A stretch of DNA of 38,218 nt from Paenibacillus sp. yr247 (GCF_900103825.1 NZ_FNIF01000033.1:1-38218), one strand, 5' to 3'; counted from the stretch's first letter, positions 1 through 8,301 are shown. Notes: a model not told the origin generated them from the sequence alone. A program made the numbers and translations.

Positions 1-400
1 ATGCTGGACACATTGAGATCACATCAGTAGGCGCAGGAACAGCAACCATTACAGTAAGCGATGTTTCCAACCATGCAGCAACAATCGCTGTGACAGTGGC
101 AGCAGATGGCTCCATCACGCTGGGAACTATTACGAAATATCAAGTAACATTCACAGCAGCAACAAACAGCTCGACAGCAAATGATGTGGCTACGTTAGGC
201 TTAGTGGGAACAACCGCTACATCCGATGCTGCTACTGTAGCAACAGCAGCAATCAATGCTGGACACATTGAGATCACATCAGTAGGCGCAGGAACAGCAA
301 CCATTAAAGTAAGCGATGCTTCCAGCCATGCAGCAACAATCGCTGTGACAGTGGCAGCAGATGGCTCCATGACGCTGGGAACCATTACGAAATATCAAGT
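1..400 (+). repeat. 255-bp in-frame tandem repeat, two visible copies
   Basis: Bases 1-145 recur at 256-400 with only scattered substitutions, a period of 255 bp or 85 codons. The repeated protein unit includes GHIEITSVGAGTAT and AATIAVTVAADGS. The first copy is cut by the window edge, so more copies are likely upstream. Near identity at DNA level suggests recent duplication or ongoing homogenisation. Confidence 0.9.
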
Positions 401-1262
401 CGACATAACGACACTGGTAGCAACGATCAGCACAGCGCAAAGCAAGTTTGATGCTGCCACGGAAGGCACAGAAGTAGGTCAGTATGCAGTAGGCTCCAAA
501 GCAACCCTGCAAACGGCAATTGATGTGGCAACTGCTTTGAAGAACGACGCTAATGCAACGCAAACTCAAGTGGACGTGGCGGCAACTACTTTAAGTGATG
601 CAGTAGCAGCTTTTGAAGCAGGAAAAGTATCAGCAGACACAACAGCGCCAATAGCAACAATAATGAATACTGTTACAACATTTGTTGTCGGAACCACAAT
701 CACCGGGGTTCAGAGTAACGAACTCGGTTCTCTTTACCTAGTTCCTATTGCGGGCACTGTTACGACTAAAGCTTCACTTGATGCCCTGTTTACAGCTGGT
801 ACGGCAAAAAGGGAAACGGTAAGTACAGCTAACACAGATACAAACCTTACAACGACAGGTTTAACTACTGGGGAGTATAAAGTGTATGCTGTTGATGCTG
901 CGGGCAATGTTTCGAGTCCTTCTTCCGCAACAATTACATTGGTTCAACCTTTCACCATCAGCGGAGGAACGCTTAGCAACGTAGGTGGAATCAAGGCTAC
1001 AGTAACAGTGACAGCGAATGGTACGGGTACTAATGTTCACGTAGGCAATGAAGTGGTCATCTTCCAGTTGATGAATGGAACGGTACCAGTAAGTATTGTT
1101 GCATTGGAAAAGGACATTCAGTCTTCTGAATCTTTGACTGCGTACTTTAATGTAACAGGCACTGGCTACACGGTTAAAGTGTTTGTAGTGGATATTTTCA
1201 ACAATAGTTTTACGAATGTTGGAAATAATTTAGCTGATGCAGCCACATTACAATTAAAGTAG
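1..1262 (+). CDS. Repetitive Ig-like/FIVAR surface protein, 3' part
   Basis: The frame is open from base 3 to the TAG at 1260-1262, so the gene starts upstream and only about 419 residues are seen. In order: an Ig-like beta repeat of 85 residues (one partial and one complete copy), a helical FIVAR-like segment (roughly 500-620 nt, with the SKATLQTAI and ATQTQVDVA signatures), a segment containing the phrase YKVYAVDAAGNVS that is common in secreted bacterial beta-sandwich proteins, and a final beta-rich domain ending ATLQLK. The composition is rich in A, T and V with no Cys, as in exported wall proteins. No SLH or LPXTG anchor lies at this C-terminus, so any anchor must be upstream. The next gene, an SLH protein, follows in the same direction. 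Function beyond surface display cannot be read from the sequence. Confidence 0.85.
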   Translation, partial: AGHIEITSVGAGTATITVSDVSNHAATIAVTVAADGSITLGTITKYQVTFTAATNSSTANDVATLGLVGTTATSDAATVATAAINAGHIEITSVGAGTATIKVSDASSHAATIAVTVAADGSMTLGTITKYQVDITTLVATISTAQSKFDAATEGTEVGQYAVGSKATLQTAIDVATALKNDANATQTQVDVAATTLSDAVAAFEAGKVSADTTAPIATIMNTVTTFVVGTTITGVQSNELGSLYLVPIAGTVTTKASLDALFTAGTAKRETVSTANTDTNLTTTGLTTGEYKVYAVDAAGNVSSPSSATITLVQPFTISGGTLSNVGGIKATVTVTANGTGTNVHVGNEVVIFQLMNGTVPVSIVALEKDIQSSESLTAYFNVTGTGYTVKVFVVDIFNNSFTNVGNNLADAATLQLK

Positions 1263-1280
1263 GTTTGAGTAATAAATAAA

Positions 1281-1319
1281 TGTAATCGAGCCTGGTCTAT
1301 GCCAGGTTCGATTATTACA
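1281..1319 (+). terminator. Stem-loop between the two surface-protein genes
   Basis: TAATCGAGCCTGG pairs with CCAGGTTCGATTA around a six-base loop, with one G-T wobble. No good T-run follows (TTATTACATG), so it may be a weak terminator, a processing site or a leader hairpin of the next gene, whose start is 18 bp on. Confidence 0.5.
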
Positions 1320-1337
1320 TGAAAGTGAGGATATCAA

Positions 1338-3518
1338 TTGAAGAGACGATTACTGAGTATTGCTACAATTGTTGCGCTATTACTAACTTTTATGCCACTA
1401 AGCATCCTGGCCACATCGGCCAATGTGGCATTAACGGATATTACGGACAAACATCCTGGGGATACAGTTACGGTATCCGGGACATCTAGTTATAACGAAG
1501 TCATTATTAAGGTTATTCGTCCGAATACAACAGTTTCTTATTATGATGTTGCTGTTCCTTCTAACGGAATTTACTCGAAGAGTTTCACCTTACCCACAGA
1601 TGCCGATTTAGGAAGTTATACGGTTATAGCGGGCAAGGATACAAATGTTGCAACAGATACATTTGCAGTAACTGCAGCAACAACAGCATCTTCGAACGCA
1701 AAATTAAAGACCTTGCAGGTAAGTGAAGGTACTTTAGTATTCTCGGCTGATCAAACAGACTATTCGGTTAGCGTTGGCAATAGCGTTAGCGTTGTAACTG
1801 TTACTACAGCTGCAGATGACACACATGCAACTGTCAAAATTAACAGCGAAACAACAATAACGAAGGTAATTACTTTAAATGTAGGACCTAATACGGTTCC
1901 TATTGAAGTAACAGCTCAAGATGGAGTAACGCAAAAAACGTACAACTTAACAATTAAAAGGGCTGCTGCCGAAACTGCAGCTTCAGGTGCAACCATTTCT
2001 GTTACTACTGAACCTGTGAGTATTACCGTTGGTTCAGGTATAACAGACGCCAAAATATCAGTTCCCAATTCTTCTGATGGAACGGCTAGAACGGCTACTC
2101 TCCCGTTAGTAGAAGTAAAGGCAACTACTTCACTGGGCAATGTTAGTGTTTCTATCCCTAACGGAACTGTAGTTACGGCTCCAGATAACTGGGATGGAAA
2201 AATTAAACTTCCAGAGGTTCAGAGCAACAGTAGTGTAACTATTAACAATGCAAATGTTAACTCAGTTATTGAAATCGGATCACCAAGTGTAACATTAACC
2301 TTTAATAAAGCAGTTCGCCTTCTTGTTCCTGGCCAAGCAGGTAAATCAGCTGGGTATGTAAGAGGCGGCGTATTTCATGCAATAACCACTACGCTTGTTG
2401 CGGATAATCAGACGGCTGCTGATGCACTTCCAGTCGGAGGCGAAGCTAAAATTGATGTTGGCAGCGATCTTGTTATTTGGACCAAGCATTTTACCCAATT
2501 TGTCAGCTATACTGCCGTAACACCTACTCCTGCTCCTGCTGGTGGCGGAGGCGGAGGCGGAGGTGCTGTATCTACTAATACAGATATAATTTATGCAGCT
2601 AGTGGTGGCACAGTAACCCTGAATGGGGCTAAGATTATCGTTCCTGCAGGAGCCGTTAATGGCAACATCAGTAACTTCAAGGTTACAGTGAATAAAGTAA
2701 CCGATACGTCTATCTTGCCGATTGATTCATCGTCGAAACTGATTAGCGATGTCTTTGATATTAGCAAAGATATAACTGGTGAGTTCAGCAAACCGGTTCA
2801 AATCACTTTACCGTTTGATAAAAACAACGTGGACATGAATCTTTCAACAGTTAGTATTTATTGGTTTAATGAAGATACTAAAAAGTGGATACAGTTAGAT
2901 AACCCGCAAGTAGATAGCGATAACAATACGGTAACTGGTTCAGTCAATCATTTCACGAAGTTCGCCGTTCTGGCTACCGCAAAACCAGCAATCCCAACGC
3001 TTTCTGATACGAAGGGGCATTGGGCGGAAAAAAGCATTCAAGAGATGATTCAGATGGGATCTATCAAAGGATACCCTGATGGAACATTTAAACCGGATAA
3101 TAACATTACTAGAGCTGAATTTGTTTCGATTATAGTTAAAGCTTTTAAGCTTAAAGAACAAGAAGGAAAAGTTTTTGCGGATACAGTCAGCCATTGGGCG
3201 AAAAAACTAATAGCTACAGCTGCTGCAAATGGCATTATTTCTGGGTATAGCGATACAACGTTTGGTCCAAATGATCCTATTACCCGCGAACAAATGGCTG
3301 CAATCATTGTTAAGGCTGTTCAAATTGAAGTGGTGACAGAAGGGAAAACCTATAACGACCAATTGGAAATTTCTGAATGGGCAAAAGCTGCAATTGCTAC
3401 AGCTACTTCAAAAGGACTAATGAATGGGTATCAAGACGGTACTTTAAAACCGAAAGGGAATTCAACCCGTGCGGAAGCAGTAACCGTTATCTTAAGAGCT
3501 TTACCTTTCAATAAATAA
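1338..3518 (+). CDS. SLH-domain cell-wall protein with Ig/cadherin-like domains
   Basis: A 726-residue exported protein. The start is TTG at 1338, with GTGAGG seven bases upstream; it opens a clear signal peptide (KRR, then a hydrophobic core, ending near ILATSA). Then come a beta-sandwich (about 27-115), a cadherin-like beta-sandwich (about 120-215, SNAKLKTLQVSEG to YNLTIKRA), a beta-rich region (about 215-405), a proline/glycine linker with a run of glycines (about 408-420), a ZU5-like region (about 425-550, ASGGTVTLNGAKIIVPAGAV) and three SLH repeats at roughly 554-610, 611-670 and 671-726. The SLH repeats carry the expected HWA, GY.DG.F.P...ITRAE signatures and should bind pyruvylated secondary wall polymer. 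It may be an S-layer or adhesin-type protein; the ligand is unknown. A terminator follows directly. Confidence 0.88.
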   Translation: MKRRLLSIATIVALLLTFMPLSILATSANVALTDITDKHPGDTVTVSGTSSYNEVIIKVIRPNTTVSYYDVAVPSNGIYSKSFTLPTDADLGSYTVIAGKDTNVATDTFAVTAATTASSNAKLKTLQVSEGTLVFSADQTDYSVSVGNSVSVVTVTTAADDTHATVKINSETTITKVITLNVGPNTVPIEVTAQDGVTQKTYNLTIKRAAAETAASGATISVTTEPVSITVGSGITDAKISVPNSSDGTARTATLPLVEVKATTSLGNVSVSIPNGTVVTAPDNWDGKIKLPEVQSNSSVTINNANVNSVIEIGSPSVTLTFNKAVRLLVPGQAGKSAGYVRGGVFHAITTTLVADNQTAADALPVGGEAKIDVGSDLVIWTKHFTQFVSYTAVTPTPAPAGGGGGGGGAVSTNTDIIYAASGGTVTLNGAKIIVPAGAVNGNISNFKVTVNKVTDTSILPIDSSSKLISDVFDISKDITGEFSKPVQITLPFDKNNVDMNLSTVSIYWFNEDTKKWIQLDNPQVDSDNNTVTGSVNHFTKFAVLATAKPAIPTLSDTKGHWAEKSIQEMIQMGSIKGYPDGTFKPDNNITRAEFVSIIVKAFKLKEQEGKVFADTVSHWAKKLIATAAANGIISGYSDTTFGPNDPITREQMAAIIVKAVQIEVVTEGKTYNDQLEISEWAKAAIATATSKGLMNGYQDGTLKPKGNSTRAEAVTVILRALPFNK

Positions 3519-3529
3519 TGTGAGATTGT

Positions 3530-3583
3530 AGGCTGTCCCAAATGTCTTTAAATGACATAGGGACGGCCTATTGATTTATTTTA
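3530..3583 (+). terminator. Intrinsic terminator after the SLH gene
   Basis: AGGCTGTCCC pairs with GGGACGGCCT, with an inner ATGTC/GACAT stem, followed by a T-rich tract (ATTGATTTATTTT). It starts 12 bp after the SLH stop codon. Confidence 0.8.
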
Positions 3584-3852
3584 ACAGCAAATTTGATTGA
3601 TTCTTGATTCCATGAAGGAGCAGTGAGTTCCCCGAACAGTTCAGGCAACTTCAAACAACCTCAGCATCACGCGGCGGCGAATTGTGGATTTGCCAAGCCA
3701 CGGCTCAGTTACTTGATTGTATTGTTTCATTTATTCCTATCAATGGTTGTTTTATTTGTATTACAGATTTGGAAGGTATGTGTAATTTTTTGTCGAATTT
3801 ATCCAATACATCTTAATATCGTACATATGGCCCAGAAAGGAATCTATATTTA

Positions 3853-4014
3853 ATGAATAATGAACTAACTCAATTCATGAATCAAAATTTGCTTGCTCCA
3901 TTAATATTCATTGCAATGTGTATTGCTCTATTTTCAATTACAGGGGGCATTCTTTATTATCGTTTTCTAAGTAAATGGGTACCGGAGAAGCTTGTAACTG
4001 TAGTTTGGTTTTAG
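3853..4014 (+). CDS. Short membrane ORF, probable detached N-terminus of the Mrr-type protein
   Basis: ATG at 3853 with AAAGGA upstream opens a 53-residue ORF: MNNELTQ, then one strong transmembrane segment (LLAPLIFIAMCIALFSITGG), then YYRFLSKWVPEKL, ending at TAG 4012-4014. The next ORF begins at 3975 in another frame and continues with a second membrane segment (VLGAVYILFTCVDHY). The two read most naturally as one protein split by a one-base shift near the T-run at 4009-4012. This is inference; the alternative is a real small membrane protein overlapping the nuclease gene. A sequencing error is also possible. Confidence 0.5.
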   Translation: MNNELTQFMNQNLLAPLIFIAMCIALFSITGGILYYRFLSKWVPEKLVTVVWF

Positions 4015-4817
4015 GAGCCGTTTATATTTTATTTACATGTGTGGATCATTACGATGAAATAAAGAATTTGGTCAAAGGATGGAATGCCACAGGCATGATA
4101 ATTGGTTTTGTCCTTTTTATTGTCATGATCAGTGTCTGTGTTGCTTTAATTCCTATCAAGAGGAAAGGAAGAGTTAGGAAACCTAGAATAAGATCTAACA
4201 GCAACAAAACCCAAAGACCACGTACGGTACAAAATAGATCGGATCAAGAGATTTTAAGTAGTTCGTTAGAAAGTTTGTCAAGGGCTGAGTTCGAACGTTT
4301 GCTTGCACTGTATTTTCGTGATCAAGGCTATGAGGTTAAAGAAGTCGGTGTAGGAGGTAAGGATGGTGGAGTGGATCTCGTAATCATTGACCAACGCGGT
4401 GAGAAGACAGCTGTACAGGCTAAATGTTACTCTAACCATAACTCAGTGGGTGTGCAGATCGTACGGGAACTTGTCGGGGCAAAGAGGAACCATGATTGTA
4501 TCCTGTCCTTACTTATCACTACATCGGATTTAACGGAACCGGCCAAAAAAGAAGCGGAGCAGTTTAGAGTTGACTACTGGCATGGAGCAGTTGTAGAGCA
4601 GAAATTAAAAGCATGGGGTAAATGGCAGCCAACCAATAAGAAGTCGAAGGCGAACTCTATTCGATCTGATGTGCAAAAATCTCAAGCGCAGGTTGCTGCT
4701 GCTAAAGAAACAATATGCTCATGCGGTGCTCCTATGGTTTCAAGAAAAGGGAAAGAGGGGAAGCCATTCTTGGGTTGTTCGACATTTCCTAGATGTAGGC
4801 AAGCGAGGTCAGTTTAA
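3975..4817 (+). CDS. Mrr-type restriction endonuclease-fold protein with Zn ribbon
   Basis: A 280-residue protein. Hydrophobic segments at about 12-25 and 44-62 suggest membrane attachment, followed by a basic linker. The Mrr/type IV restriction fold covers about 95-215: LSRAEFERLLALYF, then the catalytic pattern with Asp134 (GGVDLVI) and Gln148-Ala-Lys150 (AVQAK). The C-terminus (about 245-277) is a topoisomerase-type C4 zinc ribbon with CSCG and a GCSTFPRC knuckle. The family cleaves foreign or modified DNA; membrane-tethered versions with a zinc ribbon are common in Firmicutes, and the exact substrate is unknown. The ATG at 3975 has no good RBS, and the first residues (GTGEACNCS) look like out-of-frame translation of the true N-terminal region, so the gene is probably frameshifted. 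No methyltransferase partner is visible. Confidence 0.75.
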   Translation: MGTGEACNCSLVLGAVYILFTCVDHYDEIKNLVKGWNATGMIIGFVLFIVMISVCVALIPIKRKGRVRKPRIRSNSNKTQRPRTVQNRSDQEILSSSLESLSRAEFERLLALYFRDQGYEVKEVGVGGKDGGVDLVIIDQRGEKTAVQAKCYSNHNSVGVQIVRELVGAKRNHDCILSLLITTSDLTEPAKKEAEQFRVDYWHGAVVEQKLKAWGKWQPTNKKSKANSIRSDVQKSQAQVAAAKETICSCGAPMVSRKGKEGKPFLGCSTFPRCRQARSV

Positions 4818-4978
4818 TAGAAGGCCTGCAAATTGGAACCATGATTCTAACGACATTCAATATTCAATTGGGTATGACGAGGGAGCCATAAGGTTTTGAT
4901 GGAATATTAAGTATAGATTTTATGACCGCAGTGGGTTTGAAGGTCGACTTCAAAAAAATGAATATTGAATATGATTAG

Positions 4979-5002
4979 ACCCTGTCTTTAGGATAGGGTT
5001 GT
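4979..5002 (+). terminator. Hairpin ACCCT/AGGGT after the nuclease gene
   Basis: ACCCTGTC TTTA GGATAGGGT is followed by TGTTTCGTTTG. The same hairpin is kept at 11857-11879 with pair-preserving changes, which argues for a real structure. It could end nuclease transcription or act as an upstream control element of the promoter just downstream. Confidence 0.45.
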
Positions 5003-5123
5003 TTCGTTTGAATAATGGGCTAAAAGATGCTATTTTGTGATACGATTATCTAGCCATTTAAATCCTTTCAGAAAAGAGAGCCAAAAGCGATGATCAAAAT
5101 AATCAGGTCGAAAGTATAAGCAG
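4980..5123 (+). repeat. Diverged duplicate of the yojF promoter and 5' end
   Basis: This stretch matches 11858-12001 without gaps. About a dozen substitutions are seen, and 45 bp are identical (5005-5049 against 11883-11927). It carries the promoter-like TTGAAT-17 bp-TATTTT, the AGAGAG ribosome binding region and the first codons of yojF. Beyond 5123 the similarity fades quickly. Confidence 0.85.
5090..5119 (+). pseudogene. Truncated yojF remnant (nine codons)
   Basis: ATG at 5090 encodes MIKIIRSKV and then TAA, against MIKLIRSKVEAELQ in the intact gene at 11968. A G-to-T change turns the tenth codon GAA into TAA, and the downstream sequence no longer encodes YojF. It is best read as debris of a duplication or a relocation of the yojF locus; a nine-residue leader peptide is a remote alternative. 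Confidence 0.6.
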
Positions 5124-5242
5124 GGTTTTGAGGTTGTGGGTAATACAGGATGGATGTCCTATAATTAAGTGAGTTTTTCATAGATTAGTAAAATGAGTCG
5201 AGGTTACAAATAATCACCCGTCTGGGCAATTCTCGAGCTGAG

Positions 5243-5278
5243 GTAGGATCACCTCTATATAAGCGGAGGCGATCCTAC
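5243..5278 (-). terminator. Terminator hairpin after the GAPDH-like gene
   Basis: GTAGGATC/GATCCTAC with an inner CCTC/GAGG extension, 20 bp past the minus-strand stop codon at 5298. The T-tract is poor on both strands, so efficiency is uncertain. Confidence 0.6.
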
Positions 5279-5297
5279 TTATTCAATGGTAGCGATT

Positions 5298-6296
5298 TTA
5301 CTTATTAACCAGATAAGCCGCAACTTCTGCTAATCGCGAAGCGTAACCCCATTCATTATCGTACCAAGTTGCAACGGATAGGATTTCACCCTGCAGTTGG
5401 GTCAAAGGAAGGTCAATGATGGAGGAATGGGGGTCGCCTACGATACGAGATGATGCCCATTCACCTTCCAGAACATCAAGAACTCCCTTCAGTTGACCAT
5501 CTGCAGCAGCACTGCGGAAAATATCATTTACCTGCTGTACCGTACATGGCTTTTCCGTCACAAGGTTTAATTCAGCAATACTTCCGGTGCGCGTTGGAAT
5601 CCGGTATGCCTTTCCGGTAATTTGCAAATCATTCCAGATAAATTTAAGGGCTCTTGCAGCTCCTGATGAAGAAGGAATGATATTCTCAGCTGCAGCCCAC
5701 GAATCTCGGCGATCCTTCATAGGTTGATCAGTTAGCGACTGGGTGTTCGTGTAAGAATGGACGGTGGAGAAAAGACCATACTTAATCCCGAAGTTTTCTT
5801 TGACTATTTTGACCACAGGAGCCAATGCGTTGGTCGTACAACTCGCCATACTAATAATTTTATGTTTTTCCGGATCGAAACTATCCAGATTTATCCCTTT
5901 CAGCAATACAGCGTCACAATCTTCAAGGCTCTTGCTAGGCCCACTAACTAATACTCTATTTGCCCCGCGATCCAAATGAACCTGAGCAACAGCTCGGGTG
6001 ACAGCTCGGCCTGTACAGTCAATTACCAGATCTACATCTAATTCTTTCCAATTAGGGACTTCCTTCGATGAATCGATAAACTGAATTTCGCGTCCACCGA
6101 TCACCATAATACCTTCTTGTGCCGATACGGCTTCGTGCCAGCGCTTATAATTGGTATCAACTTCGAACAGAGCGGCAAGTGTTGCTGCGTCTTTAATATC
6201 GGAGATGGACACGGGAACGAATAGTTGATCCTGTAAAGCCACTCTTAATAATTGTCTGCCAATACGCCCAAATCCAAATATTCCTATTTTGCCCAT
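5298..6296 (-). CDS. Glyceraldehyde-3-phosphate dehydrogenase family protein, divergent
   Basis: A 332-residue type I GAPDH-fold enzyme. The Rossmann motif GFGRIGRQ is at the N-terminus, the active-site Cys153 sits in ASCTTNALAP, the substrate region includes FSTVHSYTNTQ, and the C-terminal WYDNEWGYASRL is complete. Length and layout fit an active NAD(P)-dependent aldehyde-phosphate dehydrogenase. However, the segment normally reading RVPTPNVSVVDL is RIPTRTGSIAEL, and the usual NDLTD cofactor segment is SDIKD, so this is probably not the main glycolytic enzyme. Erythrose-4-phosphate dehydrogenase or one of the specialised GAPDH paralogues are alternatives. The start has GGAGG seven bases upstream. 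No pgk or tpi is adjacent; the next minus-strand gene upstream is a flavoprotein 111 bp away. Confidence 0.85.
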   Translation of the reverse strand: MGKIGIFGFGRIGRQLLRVALQDQLFVPVSISDIKDAATLAALFEVDTNYKRWHEAVSAQEGIMVIGGREIQFIDSSKEVPNWKELDVDLVIDCTGRAVTRAVAQVHLDRGANRVLVSGPSKSLEDCDAVLLKGINLDSFDPEKHKIISMASCTTNALAPVVKIVKENFGIKYGLFSTVHSYTNTQSLTDQPMKDRRDSWAAAENIIPSSSGAARALKFIWNDLQITGKAYRIPTRTGSIAELNLVTEKPCTVQQVNDIFRSAAADGQLKGVLDVLEGEWASSRIVGDPHSSIIDLPLTQLQGEILSVATWYDNEWGYASRLAEVAAYLVNK

Positions 6297-6407
6297 GGTA
6301 TAACCTCCATTGAATGATAAATATGAATTTCCTTACGGGTACGCCTCAATTTTAGCATATTTTGGTTCCTATCACTCAGGAAGCATTTATATAAAGTTAG
6401 TAAATTT

Positions 6408-6977
6408 TTATTCAGAAGTTTTCAAAATATCATGATCAACGTATCTTTCTCCATTCATTTCGCTAATGACATTTATCGCAACTCTAGCTCCGTCACCGGC
6501 GGTAATGATGGCATGGACGCTAACGCCAGCTGCTGTACCTGCTGCCCAAATACCATCCAAACTTGTTTGACCATTTGTATCAACATCAATGACCGTCTTA
6601 ATTCGCGGTTCGGTTGCTGGTTTTGTTTTCAAGCCCAATTGTTCCGCAAGCTCTGTTAAAGCTCCTGTTGCAATAATGATATATTTAGCTTCATGTTGTC
6701 CGATATTGGTTTCAATGCGGAAACCTGTATCTATTTTAAGGATATTTTGAACCTTCTCTTCCTTCACTGCAGCGCCAAATTTAACTGCCTGTTTCAATCC
6801 AATATCTATTAGATCAGGGCCAGAAATTTCTTCAATACCATAATAATTTTCAAGCCACGCCCGTTTTGTCATACTTTTATCATTATGGATGAGTAAAGTA
6901 TTCTTTCCTGCTTTTGCTGCAAACAATGCTGCACTTGCTCCTGCGGGACCTGCGCCAATCACTGCGATATCGTACAT
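6408..6977 (-). CDS. Short thioredoxin-reductase-like FAD protein
   Basis: A 189-residue flavoprotein with the FAD-binding GAGPAGASAA near the N-terminus, an IIIATGAL motif near residue 102 and a C-terminal FAD motif region (DVDTNGQTSLDGIWAAGTAAG). Full thioredoxin reductases have about 310 residues; the NADPH-binding domain with the CxxC pair is missing, and the chain passes straight from the first to the second FAD half-domain. It therefore needs another electron donor or acts differently; such mini-TrxB proteins are known in Bacillales but their reaction is not settled. The start codon at 6977 has AAGGAG about seven bases upstream. It could be co-transcribed with the GAPDH-like gene, though 111 bp separate them. 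Confidence 0.8.
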   Translation of the reverse strand: MYDIAVIGAGPAGASAALFAAKAGKNTLLIHNDKSMTKRAWLENYYGIEEISGPDLIDIGLKQAVKFGAAVKEEKVQNILKIDTGFRIETNIGQHEAKYIIIATGALTELAEQLGLKTKPATEPRIKTVIDVDTNGQTSLDGIWAAGTAAGVSVHAIITAGDGARVAINVISEMNGERYVDHDILKTSE

Positions 6978-7310
6978 ATCAACAACTCCTTCGAATGTGT
7001 AAACTTAGTATTCTTTGCGTCAATACTTTGGTAAGCTATGCTTTTTTGTATGTAATAAAATATCTCTAAATTAAGATTCTTATTTATGAGATAATAATAT
7101 GCTTCATAAAGTGAAAAGTCAATATGTATTTTATTTTTTTGATTTGCCATTTATGGAGAGCAAGAAGGAGTCAATTATCATCATGAAAAGGATGAGGAAT
7201 TTGGCTACTTACTCAAAAGTTACTAACTGACAACTTTTTCAGTTCTTATTAAGTTTTTTGTTTCCCTGTATAATAGCAGTGAAAGAAAATTTATGGATGG
7301 AGGGCTGAAA
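6978..7310. promoter_or_regulatory. Divergent intergenic region with promoter and inverted repeat
   Basis: It separates the minus-strand flavoprotein from the plus-strand aldo/keto reductase. A consensus -10 TATAAT lies at 7269-7274, 37 bp before the ATG; its -35 is poor. Just upstream, AACTGA (7225-7230) and TCAGTT (7239-7244) form an inverted repeat with an 8-base loop, placed where a regulator could bind. No gene is seen in the AT-rich rest of the region. Confidence 0.5.
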
Positions 7311-8282
7311 ATGAACTATAGAACTCTTGGAAAAACGGGATTACAGATATCGGAAATCGGGTATGGCGCATGGGGAATCGGCAAAACGGCTTGGATTGGT
7401 GCATCTGACAACGAATCGATCGACGCGCTGAATCGGTCAATTGAGCTGGGGCTGAACTTTATCGATACGGCCTTGGGCTATGGAGACGGTCACAGCGAAA
7501 GACTTGTCGGGCAAGTTGTAAAGGCCCACGATAAGCCAATTTATGTTGCGACCAAAATTCCTCCTAAAAATAGACAATGGCCTGCTCGGGCCGGAGTGCC
7601 TGTGGAAGAGGCGTTTACAGAGGAGCATGTTATTTCTAGTACAGAGCAAAGTCTGCGAAATCTGGGCTTGGATACGATCGATGTGCAGCAGTTTCATGTC
7701 TGGTCGGACGAGTGGGTTGGTCAAGGAGATTGGCTGGAAGGGATCCGCAAGCTTAAAGAGCAAGGTAAAATCCGCTATTTTGGCGTATCGATTAACGATC
7801 ATCAACCGAACAACGCCATCAAGCTGATTGAATCTGGGCTTGTTGATACCGTACAGGTCATTTATAACATTTTCGATCAAAGCCCCGAAGATCAACTGCT
7901 CCCTGCCTGTGCGGAGCATAATATAGGCGTCATTGTCAGAGTTTCGCTGGATGAAGGCGGACTGACGGGGCGAATTACGCCTGAAACGATATTCAGTGAA
8001 GGTGACTTCCGCAATAACTATTTCCAAGGCGACCGCAAACAACAGGTTTATGACCGTGTTCAGAAGATCGCTACCGATCTTGATATTTCCATTGAGGACA
8101 TGCCGGAAACCGCACTGCGGTACGTGCTGAGCCATCCTGCTGTTTCAACGGTCATTCCGGGTATGCGCTCCGTTCGTAATGTGGAGAATAATATGCGGGT
8201 TGGAGACGGGCAAGGATTAACAAATGAACAACTTGAGAAGCTGAAGCCGCATCGCTGGATTCGGGATTTCTATAGAGGTTGA
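7311..8282 (+). CDS. Aldo/keto reductase
   Basis: A 323-residue NADPH-dependent aldo/keto reductase, counted from ATG 7311, which has GGAGGG eight bases upstream; the in-frame ATG at 7293 has no RBS. The N-terminal MNYRTLGKTGLQISEIGYG is typical of the family. The catalytic tetrad is visible as Asp and Tyr in FIDTALGYGDG, Lys in VATKIP and His in QQFHVW. The C-terminal part has ALRYVLSHPAVSTVIPGMRS, the usual cofactor-phosphate site. The substrate is unknown. An SDR gene follows 19 bp later and ends at a strong terminator, so the two form an operon. Confidence 0.9.
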   Translation: MNYRTLGKTGLQISEIGYGAWGIGKTAWIGASDNESIDALNRSIELGLNFIDTALGYGDGHSERLVGQVVKAHDKPIYVATKIPPKNRQWPARAGVPVEEAFTEEHVISSTEQSLRNLGLDTIDVQQFHVWSDEWVGQGDWLEGIRKLKEQGKIRYFGVSINDHQPNNAIKLIESGLVDTVQVIYNIFDQSPEDQLLPACAEHNIGVIVRVSLDEGGLTGRITPETIFSEGDFRNNYFQGDRKQQVYDRVQKIATDLDISIEDMPETALRYVLSHPAVSTVIPGMRSVRNVENNMRVGDGQGLTNEQLEKLKPHRWIRDFYRG

Positions 8283-8301
8283 TGCATTTTAAGGAGGGTT
8301 T

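Noticed and set aside
1..400. CRISPR-like repetition
   Set aside because: The repeats are in-frame 255-bp coding units with no spacers; no CRISPR array or cas gene is present.
3623..3853. 76-codon ORF starting with GTG
   Set aside because: The start lies only two bases after AAGGAG, the first third is unlike any protein I know, and the region looks non-coding. The hydrophobic middle is not enough support.
6959..7150. Minus-strand ORF upstream of the flavoprotein gene
   Set aside because: AT-rich frame across the promoter region with no RBS or recognisable features.
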